Positions 10,248-19,320 of a stretch of 29,407 nucleotides of DNA are shown here, one piece after another. The notes under the pieces were generated by a model that was not told where the DNA came from, did not search any database, and saw only the letters and a program-made list of their open reading frames with translations. Origin of the DNA: Sperchopsis tessellata (lineage: Eukaryota > Arthropoda > Insecta > Coleoptera > Hydrophilidae); NCBI GenBank assembly GCA_033557685.1, contig JAWQRN010000450.1:1-29407 (forward strand). The letters are read 5' to 3'. The position numbers were made by a program, and so were the translations under genes. Position 1 is the stretch's first letter. Each line of letters opens with the position of its first letter.

Positions 10248-10440
10248 TGGGCTTAATTTCTCTGTTATGGCCAAAAAGTCAGAGATTAGGCTATCACACC
10301 TGGAAATGTTGCCGCATCCAGTTTCACAAGTGTAATAGGGTTGTTTAACATGTGGTCTGAATTACCTATAATATAGGGGACCCAATGCATTACATCCCTC
10401 TCAGAAGACATTAACGCATAGACTTTTCTCATTGCGGTGG
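10248..10440 (-). repeat. SINE copy, second arm of the inverted pair
   Basis: Read on the minus strand it goes GAGAAAAGTCTATG, then GTCTTCTGAGAGGGATGTAA, then TGGGTCCCC, TATAGGTAA, CTGGATGCGGCAAC and GGCCATAACAGAG. The first blocks match the body of the full SINE at 17792-18027; the later ones match the copies at 3000 and 10111. A minus-strand open frame through it is SINE-derived and not a gene. Confidence 0.7.
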
Positions 10441-10600
10441 AATTTTTAAATGCCGAAAAAAAACAAGTCTTGAATAATTTGATCTTGTTATCTAATGAAA
10501 TTTCTATTTTTTTTGTGAGCTTGTGGTGTACAAGGTCCATTAAAAGTCTCCCTACCTCTTAATTTTCATTTTTAAAAAAATCGAGTATAAAGTCCGGGTA

Positions 10601-10720
10601 AAATTGAGGTTCAATTTTATTAAATGAACTATTTTTTGATGGTTAATTGGTTTTTGGACAATCAAAAGTGGTGCCAAAGATACTATCAACTTAAACTTTT
10701 TAAATTGAAGGGGTCTTGTA
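10601..10720 (+). repeat. Dispersed repeat, copy 2
   Basis: This is the second copy of the repeat at 678-771. Shared blocks include AAATTGAGG, TTAATT, GGACAATCAAAAG and TTTTTAAATTGAAGG. It lies just upstream of a minus-strand SINE copy and the avidin-like exons. Confidence 0.55.
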
Positions 10721-10794
10721 ATTAATTTGAAATATTTTGTAATAATTCTGTATACATATTGCTTACGCCAACTCTCAATTACCTTCGCTTGAGA

Positions 10795-10908
10795 TATATG
10801 TATGTATATATATATATATATTTATATATATACTAAAAAGACATTTGTTATATTATAAACTAAAAAAGAAAATATTATAATAATATTATAAAATATTATA
10901 AATGTCAT

Positions 10909-10954
<46 letters not shown>
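10795..10954. repeat. TA-rich microsatellite tract
   Basis: Two (TA)n runs, one near 10804-10830 and one of about 40 bp at 10913-10954, are separated by AT-only sequence containing AATATTATA repeats. Confidence 0.9.
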
Positions 10955-10957
<3 letters not shown>

Positions 10958-11279
10958 TTGTTTATACGTTAGTAGCATTATTTAATTACATGTGCCGTCA
11001 TACCTTCTACCTGTGACTATTCCAGAACGTGATAAGAACAATAGGACTGATATTTTACGGCGGGTATTTTTGTCCACGCTGCACCACTAGCGTCATTTCT
11101 GCAAAAACCTGTTGGACCTATTATTTACAATCAGATAAGGGACAAACTTTCAATGTGGCAATTCCCAGACGCGCTATAACAGGAAGAGGGAAAAGTTTGT
11201 GGGTAGTCGCTCATCGGCCTTCAACAATACAACATTCTATGCCCTTTTCAATTAATGTTTTTATGAATAGTAAAAGTTT

Positions 11280-13305
11280 CATCTACAAAATAAGACTAGC
11301 ACGACAATTAGAAAAAGACATAACGGGTAAGCCAGAAGAAATGTATGAAGAACTAAAAGAAAAATTACATAAAGTAGTAAAGTAAAAAAAAAAAAACAAA
11401 AAACTTCTGGTGAATAGAGGAACTAACCAAAATCGCAAAAGAAAAGAAAAGAAAAGGTTATATTTTAAGTATCTAACCACAAATGATGAAGAAGATCTTA
11501 AACAATATGACCGATATAGATACATACTTAAAAAAGAAATAAATAAGATGAAGGATGCTGCATGGGACAGTAAATGCACACAAATAAACTCAATGATAGG
11601 AGGATCTAGGTCCAGAGAAACCTGGGAAACTATAAATAGCCTAAGGAAAAATTCAAATGAAGCCAAAAAAATAATCCAATAAGAACTGAGGCATGGAAAG
11701 ACTAATGTAGTGACCTACTGATAGAAAAGCGAATATAATATTTGGACACACAATTAGATGCAGATGTAGTAGAGCAAAATTAAATAGATCAGATTACGGT
11801 AGAAGAGTTTAAGAAAGCTCTACAGATAATGAAAAATAATAAAGCACCAGGGTCAGGTGATCTACCTATCGAGTTACTGAAACATGCCACAACAAGAACT
11901 CTAGAAACAATCTGCAATATATTTAATAAATGTTTAAGGGGAGAAAATATTCCAGCAGGTTGGAAAAAGTTCCCATATAAACCCGATTTATAAAAAAAAG
12001 GAAGTAGACATGATTGCGGGAACTATAGAGGAATAAGTTTAACGTCGTCCGTAGGAAGATTATATGGAAAGTCCTTTAAGCCAGAATAGAGAAAGAAGCT
12101 AAGGAAATAGAAGAACAAAGCGGCTTTTGACCAGGAAGGTCCTGCACATATAATTTATTTACGTTAAGACACTTAGCGGAGAAGAATCAGAGCAATGAAA
12201 GATAACTTCATGTTTCGTTTATAGATCTAACGAAAGCATTTGATTTCGTTCCTCTTCAAAAGCTATGGAGTATCCTAGAACAAGCGGGCATAAATAAAAC
12301 GTATATAAATGCGGTAAAAGCACTGCACAGAGAAAACCAAGCTGTCGTAAAAGTTGGGAACCAAGTCTCTTCTCCATTTTCGCCTTCGAAAGGAGTAAAA
12401 CAGAGTTGCTGCCTCTCCCCTACCCTCTTTTAAAATTTCCTGTGTGCGGCCTTAAAACTTTGGATTAGAATATGTAGTCTGATGGAAACATGGCTTCAGA
12501 GCCCGATATTCACGATCCTTTTTGCAGATGATCAAATAGTTATTGCAGAAGATCAGCAGGATGTGACATACATGCTAAATAAACTGATAGTGGAGTACAA
12601 TAGGTGGGGTTTGGAGGTAAATGCAGAGAAAACGCAATATATGGTCACAGGAAGAAATGTACAGGATATAGAGCTAGACACCGGAATAATAAAAAAATAA
12701 CGTTAGTCAGTATGAATATCTGGGAGTAACAATATGCGAAGACAGAAGAGACGGCAAATACATAATGCAGAAAATTGGTAGAGGAAATAATATGACAAAA
12801 AACTACATCCAATATTGTGAAATAATAACCTAACTACAGAGACAAAAAAATATATATTTAAAACAATAATAGAACTAGTTATGATATATGGGTCGGAGAT
12901 ATGGGTGATTGACAGAAAAATGTGTCAAAGATTACTCTCGGCTGAAATGACGTATTGGAGAAGATACTGTGGCTTAACTTTGAAAGACCACGTTTGAAAT
13001 GAAGACAGATAAAATGGTAATGACAGACACTATTATAGATGATACAAACGAAAAGCAGTTAAGATGGTATGGATATTTGCTTAGAAATAAGAAAGAAAAA
13101 ATACCAATAAAGGTATGGAATTTGACTCCAGCACAAAGAAATAAATGAGGGATATCTCGGAAGAAAGGGATAAACAACATAAAATTTAAATGGAAAAGAG
13201 AGGCTTACGAGATAATGATTGGAACGATAAGAATAAATGGCGTTTAGGATGCGAGAAGCGGCAGTAGCTGCAAATACTCGCTATAATAATAATAATAATA
13301 ATGAT
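11280..13305 (+). pseudogene. RTE-like LINE reverse transcriptase, degenerate
   Basis: The left part reads QLEKDITGKPEEMYEELKEK, then YFKYLTTNDEEDLKQYDRYR and SRSRETWETINSLRKNS, the linker between endonuclease and RT. The RT follows in broken frames: an APG-type block near 11850, NYRGISL near 12025, a palm block around 12225, then GVKQSCCLSP near 12390. The catalytic motif ILFADDQIVIAED is intact at 12515-12550, and VNAEKTQYMVTG and YEYLGVTI come after it. The 3' end is an (ATA)n tail at 13282-13302, typical of such elements. Many stops and shifts show it is dead. Confidence 0.85.
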
Positions 13306-13309
13306 TAGT

Positions 13310-14036
13310 AAATGGTCGATAATACCATATCCTGCTCTAAATCCAGCCTGTTCGCGGGGCTGAAACCCTGTGAACCTTTTTTACAAATGTGTTAGGAGAC
13401 TATTGGATCTGTAGTTTCTAAGTTCGGTTATATCTCATTTTTTACGTAGCAGTCGCTTAGTATGGTACCATTCTGTAGGCAAGGTATCCAGAGATATTTT
13501 CTGGCATTTCTTCAAAACCTTGATTTACGACCCTTTTGTATCTTGCCATTGTAGAGCAGTATATAATATTCTTCAGTTATTTGAATAATCTTATTCTTAT
13601 TTGACGTTATGTTTCCTTTGATGCCCTTCATTTCAAAAATTTCAGAACTCCCTGTGATAGTTGTATACTTAATACTTTCATGCTGCTGTTTTTTTCACTT
13701 GCTCTTTTTTCCAGATTTGTGTTATGTCCTTTAATATCTTTTCTGATCTCTTTCGATATTTTTCTGTTTAAATCCTGCAATACCTTCGAGTGTTGAGTTT
13801 CTTTAATTCTTATTTCTTCTCCTTTGGGTTATTTGGTCTTTTGTGTTTTTTCTGAGTACGTCATCTCGTTTTCGTGCTTTTGACAGTATGTTTCTTCAGC
13901 ATTTTTTACAACTTCTATTAATTTGCTATTTAGTTCATCAACATTTTATGTGGCTTAGGTCAACAGTTATAGGTTGATGGTATTTGTTGCTGTCTTCAGG
14001 AAGTGTCTATTTGTTGTTTGCTTTTTTAGTAGAAAT
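13310..14036 (-). pseudogene. RTE-like LINE fragment, opposite orientation
   Basis: On the minus strand, the stretch just right of 13310 reads EQAGFRAGYGIIDHLL, the classic box before the catalytic palm of this LINE group. Further 5' on that strand are EIFEMKGIKG and ITEEYY, typical of the linker between endonuclease and RT. All frames are broken. Its RT end is cut where the preceding plus-strand element ends. Confidence 0.75.
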
Positions 14037-14040
14037 AGCG

Positions 14041-14817
14041 CCACTTTAGCCAAACGGCCCGAAGATGCCCGAGCGTGGTTGGATGTCGCGATTGTCGAAA
14101 TTTTTAGGTTTTAGGGTATGATTATCGAAAAAGTATTATCGCTTGGCCAGTCAGAGGGGACAATTCGTGAGCCAACTGAGCGCAAGGCAAACGACTCTTT
14201 CTGGAGTAATGTGGAGGAAACATCCCTCCACATATGACGTTTGTCTTCGAGAGACGTCAGGTGGGCTTTCCGCCGTCTTGGATTTCTGGGTTATCGTGAC
14301 TGGGAGACCTGTGAGTCCTAACTCAGGATATTGAACTGATTTCGAAATCAGTTTCATGTGATTGACCTGATTTTGAAATCAGCTTAATTTTGGTTAAACT
14401 GATATTTATATCAGCCTAATTTTTATTGAGCTAATTTTGAAATCAGCTTAATTTTTGTTGAACTGATTCGGAATCAGCTTCATTTTTGTTAAGCCCATTT
14501 CGAAATCTGTTTAATTTTTGTTGAGCTGATTTTCAAATCAGTTTCTTTTTTGGAGCCGATTTCGAAATCAGCTCAATTTTTAAAGTTAAGCCTCACATGA
14601 TTTCCTAGTCACATGAATTCAGAAATCCAAGATGACGGAAAGTCACCTGACACCATAGGAAGTAACACGTCATATGAGGAGGGATGCTTCCTCCATTTGA
14701 CTTCGGCAAGTGGCTCAAGAATTACCATCTCTGATTGGCCGATTCAAACCCTTACCAGCGGTAATACATGCGATTTCCGATAATCATACGCCAATACCTG
14801 GAATGTGACTAAAGCGG
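14041..14817. mobile_element. Foldback element with palindromic tandem core
   Basis: Long inverted arms (about 14041-14330 and 14585-14817) flank a repeat array. The outer ends CCACTTTAGCCA and the inverse of TGACTAAAGCGG agree. Inside the arms, GTATGATTATCG, GGCCA(G/A)TCAGAG, GTGGAGGAAACATCCCTCC versus ATGGAGGAAGCATCCCTCC, CATATGACGT, GTCAGGTG and CTTGGATTTCTG all align in inverted order. The left arm carries about 60 bp more than the right. There is no transposase. This is the layout of foldback or MITE-type DNA transposons. I could not define the target duplication. Confidence 0.8.
14331..14584. repeat. Array of eight 31-32 bp palindromic units
   Basis: Eight units follow the pattern TTGAGCTGATTTCGAAATCAG plus CTTAATTTTTG. 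Each has a near-perfect palindrome around CTGATTTCGAAATCAG. Unit 3 (CTGATATTTATATCAG) differs in both halves in a way that preserves pairing; unit 5 is one base shorter in the centre with arms still matching; units 1 and 8 extend the palindrome with different but complementary bases (AAC/GTT and GAGC/GCTC). The array forms the loop of the foldback element. Confidence 0.9.
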
Positions 14818-15254
14818 TAAAATCTATTTTCTTATCATTTATCAAATGGTCACTTATATCGCGTTATTATGTATTTTTATCCGTTTTTGTTTAGTCCTCA
14901 GCGATGGTTCGTACCCCTTAAGTGATTCTAGGCACATGTATTGTTAAATCTACTAAAAATACAAAGGAGCCCGAAATTCAAGTCCACTTCACTAAACCAT
15001 TTACGTCTTTCTTGAGCACTGAGACGTTCAAAAGGTCCTTCGATATAAAATGTAGTATATACAAGCTGCATTCTTTGACCGAATTTAGAGAACTACGCCA
15101 TAGACTCAAATTCCAGGACGTACGATACATTTTCTAACTAAATCTAGTCCCACCGGTTTGCATAAAGTTCTATTTTTATCAAACATGGGACCTACAAGTC
15201 TTATTTGTCTTCTCATTTCAACAATTTGGTTCTTTGAGTCAATTTAATTTTTTA
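14818..15254. other. No gene recognised
   Basis: This stretch lies between the foldback element and an RTE endonuclease fragment. A 71-residue plus-strand frame at 14922-15137 matches nothing I know and lacks coding features. Confidence 0.4.
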
Positions 15255-15401
15255 TTTTTCAGTCTGGGCTTACCCAAGCCGATCTTCGGTGTTCATTTTT
15301 ATAAATGAAGTTGTTCATTAGGTAAATGTTGTGTTCTGCTAGACATTTTTGACTCTTTTTGTTTCTGTATCCATTAAAGGATGTACCATTTGAAACAGCT
15401 T
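15190..15401 (-). pseudogene. RTE-like endonuclease fragment
   Basis: The minus strand reads CLAEHNIYLMNNFIYKNEHR, then SAWVSPD, a stop, KIKN, a stop and ID. This resembles the late endonuclease box of RTE-type LINEs (…NTFF…W.SPDG..KN.ID). The fragment ends at 15401 exactly where the LTR-like repeat copy A begins, so the insertion cut it. The missing 5' part was not found on the other side of the repeat. Confidence 0.6.
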
Positions 15402-16213
15402 TGTTTGTTAGAGTAGGAATTGGGTCTCGAATAGGATCAAAGTGTATATATGTTAGGATCGAAATGTTTAAATGAATATGCCAAAATGATGCGGCTGGAA
15501 TATCTAAATGTTTATATGCTGTCAATAGACCTTTTGAACGTCTCGCTTAAGACGGATGTAAATTGTTTAGGGAAGTGAACGTGTATTTCTAGCTCGTATG
15601 TCCTTTTAGAAAATTTAACAATACATGTATCTAGTATATAATAAATACAAAAAGGGACAATAAATGTGCTTTAGCAACAGTACAATATTTCTTCCAAATT
15701 ACCACTCTTATAGCTATCTTGCATCTGCTCCTGGCTGGTTCCGTCTCTGGACGCGATGAAATATTAGAATTAGGGTATCGGGTTGTGGATTACGAATGAA
15801 GTGGATAAGTGGTCAAAACATGTACACGGATAAAAGCACATAAGAAACAATGTCTATATAGAATACTCTTTCACTTGCCCATGTGGGGGTACACCAATTG
15901 ACATGGAACCTTAGTCGGCGTTATTATAGTTTACTGTTGAGTTGCGAATAGAAATCGTGTATAACATTCTTCGCTAAAGAGGATGGAAATATAGACTCGT
16001 AGCTTTAAATCGACTCGTTCAGGTAGACACTAAATGACGCTTCAAGATAGTATAATGCTTCAAGACTGATAATAACTCGCCTTCATATTCTAAGATTCGA
16101 GAAACCGTTAGGTTTAACAATGGCCTTCAGGTAGGTATTATGTCGTAATGCAATGCCTATCTAATACTGGAAGTATCACTTAAGGGGTAATTTTTACCAG
16201 TGGTGACTAAACA
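15402..16213 (+). repeat. LTR-like repeat, copy A
   Basis: The copy begins TGTTTGTTAGAG and ends GTGACTAAACA, so the ends show TGTTT...AAACA symmetry as in LTRs. It aligns along its length with copies B (18389) and C (22028). Shared blocks include GAACGTGTATTTCTAGCTC, CGTCTCTGGACGCGATGAA, AAAGCACATAAGAAACA and CCGTTAGGTTTAACAATGG. There is no open frame of note. No 4-6 bp target duplication is visible. Orientation is arbitrary but the same in all three copies. Confidence 0.7.
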
Positions 16214-17028
16214 ATATTTATAAAAAAATCAAATATGCAACTGCAAACAGAATATAGTCAAATGACAACTGCGTGACGCAAATGTTGGAACATATTGCAT
16301 TTAGAAAATTTGGAGAAACAACATTTTTTTTGACTCGCTCTAATCTAATGTCTCTATTAAAGAAGAGTACATACCAAATTTGAGTTATTGATTGTAGTAA
16401 ACAATGCCATTTATTATTTTTATTTCTATTAGAGCTACTAATTTTTCAATAATTAATTTAAAATATATTTTTTTAAATCATTCTGTATCTAAACTAGCAT
16501 TAATTCTCCTAACCTTTAAAATGTTACGTTTTTTGAAAATCGATTGGGTAAGGAATTGAAATATATTTCATGCGCAAATTGAAATTTAAAAGTATTGAGA
16601 TAACTTTTCCTGTGGCGCCATATTTGTTGGTATTCTTTACGAGGACGACTATTTTTACGGTGTATTATTTCACTAAATTGGTGATTGTAATTGTCAGAAA
16701 ACATGATACGCTTATCCTGTTCCCAAGTAATGAGCAAGTTATGCGAGAACAATACGAACCCGATCATCAAAACAATCATTTGACACAGTTAACAGAAAAT
16801 GAAGAATCTGCAAATCATGATTTTATTCTAGAATAAGACATAAACGTGTTGTTGTAAAACATTGCGTCTTATTTTTATATAAATGGATAAAATGTAAACA
16901 AGTTAGGTAGAATAGTTCATATCTTGTAAAACTACACAATAGAACGCATAGTCTCTATCACGATATGCAAAAACAAATAAAGAATATTTTTTTAAAAAGA
17001 GCATCACTCAATATTTAACAGACCAACA
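16214..17028. other. No gene recognised apart from the doubtful frames at 16516-16836
   Basis: AT-rich sequence between the LTR-like repeat and the peptide-precursor exon. It may contain introns or further exons of that precursor, but I could not place any. Confidence 0.4.
16516..16836. other. Unrecognised segment open on both strands
   Basis: Both strands stay open for roughly 265 bases. The minus frame (16779-16516) is rich in Arg, Lys and His (for example HRKNSRPRKEYQQIW) and ends NVTF; the plus frame (16570-16836) has a hydrophobic stretch and an acidic tail. Neither matches a family I know. The minus frame could be a downstream exon of the peptide precursor at 17054-17448, but I found no acceptor in the required phase 2. 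It is listed only because double openness is uncommon in DNA this AT-rich. Confidence 0.2.
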
Positions 17029-17053
17029 TTATTGAAAAAATAAATTAAAATAC

Positions 17054-17448
17054 CTTTTTTCATCATTCCTTCTGTGCATTTTCCTCTTGTACACTTTTTT
17101 TACAACTGGTTTGCTTGTAGAAAGCTCTCTTTTTAAACTAGCTGCTAAATTGTGAATAATTTTCTCCAGTTTTTCTAAGCTACCCTTTGATTCCGCAGAT
17201 CTCTTATACACGCGTTTATTCCTACTATTAGAGTTCAATAAGGACTTCATATCTTCACTTAATACATAATTCTTAAGAAAACGATTAGATGAAAATCCAT
17301 AGCCATTTTCGTTCGAAACGTCACTGCTCATTTTGTTGTGTTCAGAAGTTTTTAAGTCTTTATCTGTTTCTTTAATGTGACTTGCTTCAGTGTATAGTAT
17401 AGCACATGAAATTACTACACTGACCCAAAATAAGAAAATTTTGGGCAT
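17054..17448 (-). CDS. Predicted secreted peptide precursor with many dibasic sites
   Basis: The frame opens with ATG at 17448 and a convincing signal peptide, MPKIFLFWVSVVISCAILYT, with likely cleavage after EA at residues 21-22. The rest is hydrophilic and has Lys-Arg, Lys-Lys or Arg-Arg pairs at about residues 78-79, 82-83, 106-107, 117-118, 121-122, 126-127 and 131-132. The tetrapeptide VYKR occurs twice (80-83, 119-122). A segment of 22 residues between Lys-Arg pairs (84-105) looks like an amphipathic helix. There is no Gly before a dibasic site, hence no amidated product, and no Cys after the signal peptide. A donor AG|GTATTT at 17053 suggests splicing to a further exon; unspliced, the frame stops at 17029. 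I do not recognise the family. It may be a neuropeptide or other processed peptide. Confidence 0.5.
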
Positions 17449-17791
17449 ATTCCTACTACTTGTAAGGAATGAAAATATTCATTCTTGATTAGGTACATTT
17501 CAGTTCTACTAAAAATAAAATATAAGATAAATATTCATTCGTTACACTGTAGGTAAAGTCTGTCAAATAAATGTCAAGTGACAAAAATGTCACCAACCTA
17601 TAATGTTCTAAAGATAACTTGATAATAAATTGAAATTGAATTTAAGGGCGAAACATTCCTAAATAAACAGCATATCTCTCTACATGTAAAATATTTTTAC
17701 AAAGTACTCCTTCAATACAGGAGATATGTAAATGAAATTATGTGTATAAAGTACTCTTTTTATTATGGTGATTTATAGGGTGTAGAGATGT

Positions 17792-18027
17792 TTCTTTTAT
17801 TCCCCTCAACTGGGAATTTTTCCGCATCCAGTGTATTAACTGGAATTGGGTTCTCTTACGTGCAATATTACCTACAATACACGGAACCCACCATTTTACG
17901 TCCCTTCCGGAAGACGAGCACTTCAAAGACTTTTCCCTAATCAGAAAAAACCGACCGCCTCTGAGATTCGAACCCGAGACTCCACGCTCAGTAGCCTAGT
18001 ACTTAGCCACTGAGCTACGAGACGGCT
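17792..18027 (-). mobile_element. Full-length tRNA-derived SINE
   Basis: The minus strand starts at about 18026 with a tRNA-like head: GCCGTCT pairs with AGGCGGT as an acceptor stem, TAGCTCAGTGGCTAAG is an A box and GGTTCGAATCT a B box for RNA polymerase III. The body follows with GGGAAAAGTC, CTTCCGGAAGGGACGTAAAA, GGGTTCCGTGTATTGTAGG and CTGGATGCGG, and the 3' end is AATAAAAGAAA. A 12 bp target duplication, GTGTAGAGA(T/C)GT, flanks it at 17780-17791 and 18028-18039. The element sits inside a Penelope-like remnant. Confidence 0.85.
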
Positions 18028-18388
18028 GTGTAGAGACGTATGCAAGCAATTTTATCCGACGAATCCATGACAAATGGAAGATAAGCTATTGCTTTCACCT
18101 CAGGAGTATTTCTGACAGCGATGGGTGGATTTCTGAAACGTCTTATTGACCGTTTGATGTCTGACAAATTATATCTATTAGATAACAGCGCGTCAGTGAC
18201 TGTAAGCAATTCCTGGGAAAGTAGAGTTGTGTCACACAACTTGAAAGCTCGCTGTACGAGCGAGTTAATCACTAACATTTTCCGACAGGGATGATGATGT
18301 GACATTGCGCCAAGTATCTACTGGTATGGGTAGGCTTACGATAAACAGAATGAAGAAGTGTACCATCTGATCTACGTTACAACAATAC
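18028..18388 (-). pseudogene. Penelope-like element, C-terminal RT fragment
   Basis: Reading leftwards from 18388 the frames give RRSDGTLLHSVYRKPTHTSR (first with a stop upstream), then SHHHPCRKMLVINSLVQRA, then ELLTVTDALLSNRYNL and AYLPFVMDSSDKI. The order VYRKPTHT, HHHP..K, helical segment, YLP(Y/F)V is the signature of Penelope-like elements after the RT catalytic core. One frameshift separates the first two blocks. The fragment is bounded on the left by the SINE and on the right by LTR-like copy B. Confidence 0.8.
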
Positions 18389-19027
18389 TGTTTATGGTGG
18401 TGGAACACGTTCTCGATAGGACTGAAATGTGTGTATAAGTGAATCGGATCAAAATTGTTTACTGCTGGAAGAGTTAAATGTTTAAATTGTTTCGAAGGAC
18501 TTTTTGAACGCCTCGTTTAGGATGGACGTAGATTGTTTTTAGAGAAATGAACGTGTATTTCTATCTCATTGGACTTTTTAGAAGATTTAACAATACATGT
18601 ATCTAATATATACCAAAATTACAAAGGGACAATAAATATGCTTTAACAACAGTACAATCTATCAAATTAATACTTTCATAGCTAACTTGTGGTTGTGCTT
18701 TCGTCTCTGGACGCGATGAACATATAGGAATATAGAATATCGCATGAAATAATACAGAGGAAGAGGATACGTGGTCAAAACACATAAGAAACACTGTGTA
18801 TATACAATCACTATCACATGCCCACGTGGGGAGACATCAACTGATGTGGAACCTCAATCAGCGTTAGTATGGTTTACTGTTAAGTTAAGACTAACAATGG
18901 TGTCTAACCTTCATCGTCCTATAGAAAACGTTCCAAAAGGTCAAAATATAGAGTCGGTCAGATTGAGACTGACTGAACGCTGGCTCAAGATAGATTGAAC
19001 GACTTGCTACAAGACGGATGCCACCAT
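18389..19027 (+). repeat. LTR-like repeat, copy B, 3' truncated
   Basis: The copy begins TGTTTATGGTGG and matches copies A and C through GAACGTGTATTTCTATCTC, TTTAACAATACATGTATCTA, CGTCTCTGGACGCGATGAA, ACATGCCCACGTGGG and TTTACTGTTAAGTTA. It then fades and stops at a (TA)n run near 19028, so the terminal TAAACA is lost. It interrupts a Penelope-like remnant. Confidence 0.7.
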
Positions 19028-19053
19028 TTATATATATATATATATATATATAT
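19028..19053. repeat. (TA)n microsatellite
   Basis: A 26 bp TA run lies at the truncated end of LTR-like copy B. Confidence 0.85.
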
Positions 19054-19069
19054 TAGGTATGCTTTTGTG

Positions 19070-19320
19070 TAATTTTTTCAGTGTCTTCTTTATTATTACC
19101 TTTGTATTTTATTTATCTTGTGCTATCATTTAGTAGTGGATATATTGCTTCCATCTATCCATTATCAATTTGTCGCTTGTTATCATTCCTCCTTCTTTGT
19201 TTTTCAGAGATCTCTTCTGTGTTGTTTTTTCCTGCCTGATGTTTTTGATTACTTTAAAAACAGTTTTGGTTCGTTTGGTTTCTTTGTTTGTAAATAAATA
19301 AAGTTTACATTTCACATTAT
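19070..19320 (-). pseudogene. RTE-like LINE linker fragment
   Basis: The minus strand reads KTVFKVIKNIRQEK, then KNKEGGMITSDKLIMDRWKQ. The pattern K-(x)-G-x-(M/L)-(I/L)-T-(S/D)-x-(K)-x-I-(M/L)-x-R-W-K is the linker just before the RT of RTE-type LINEs. No RT core is attached. Confidence 0.6.

Noticed and set aside
10286..10540. Minus-strand frame of 84 residues
   Set aside because: Most of it is SINE sequence, and it has no recognisable protein features.
11029..11280. Plus-strand frame beginning with ATG at 11029 as a separate gene
   Set aside because: Its right part is the LINE linker (QLEKDITGKPEEM), and the left part has no recognisable content, so it probably reflects the 5' part of the element or chance.
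14331..14584. A CRISPR-like array
   Set aside because: Units are contiguous with no unique spacers, they lie between inverted arms, and the genome is eukaryotic.
17954..18026. A functional tRNA gene on the minus strand
   Set aside because: It has A and B boxes and an acceptor stem, but the T stem pairs poorly and it runs directly into a SINE body with a target duplication around the whole unit. It is the head of a SINE.
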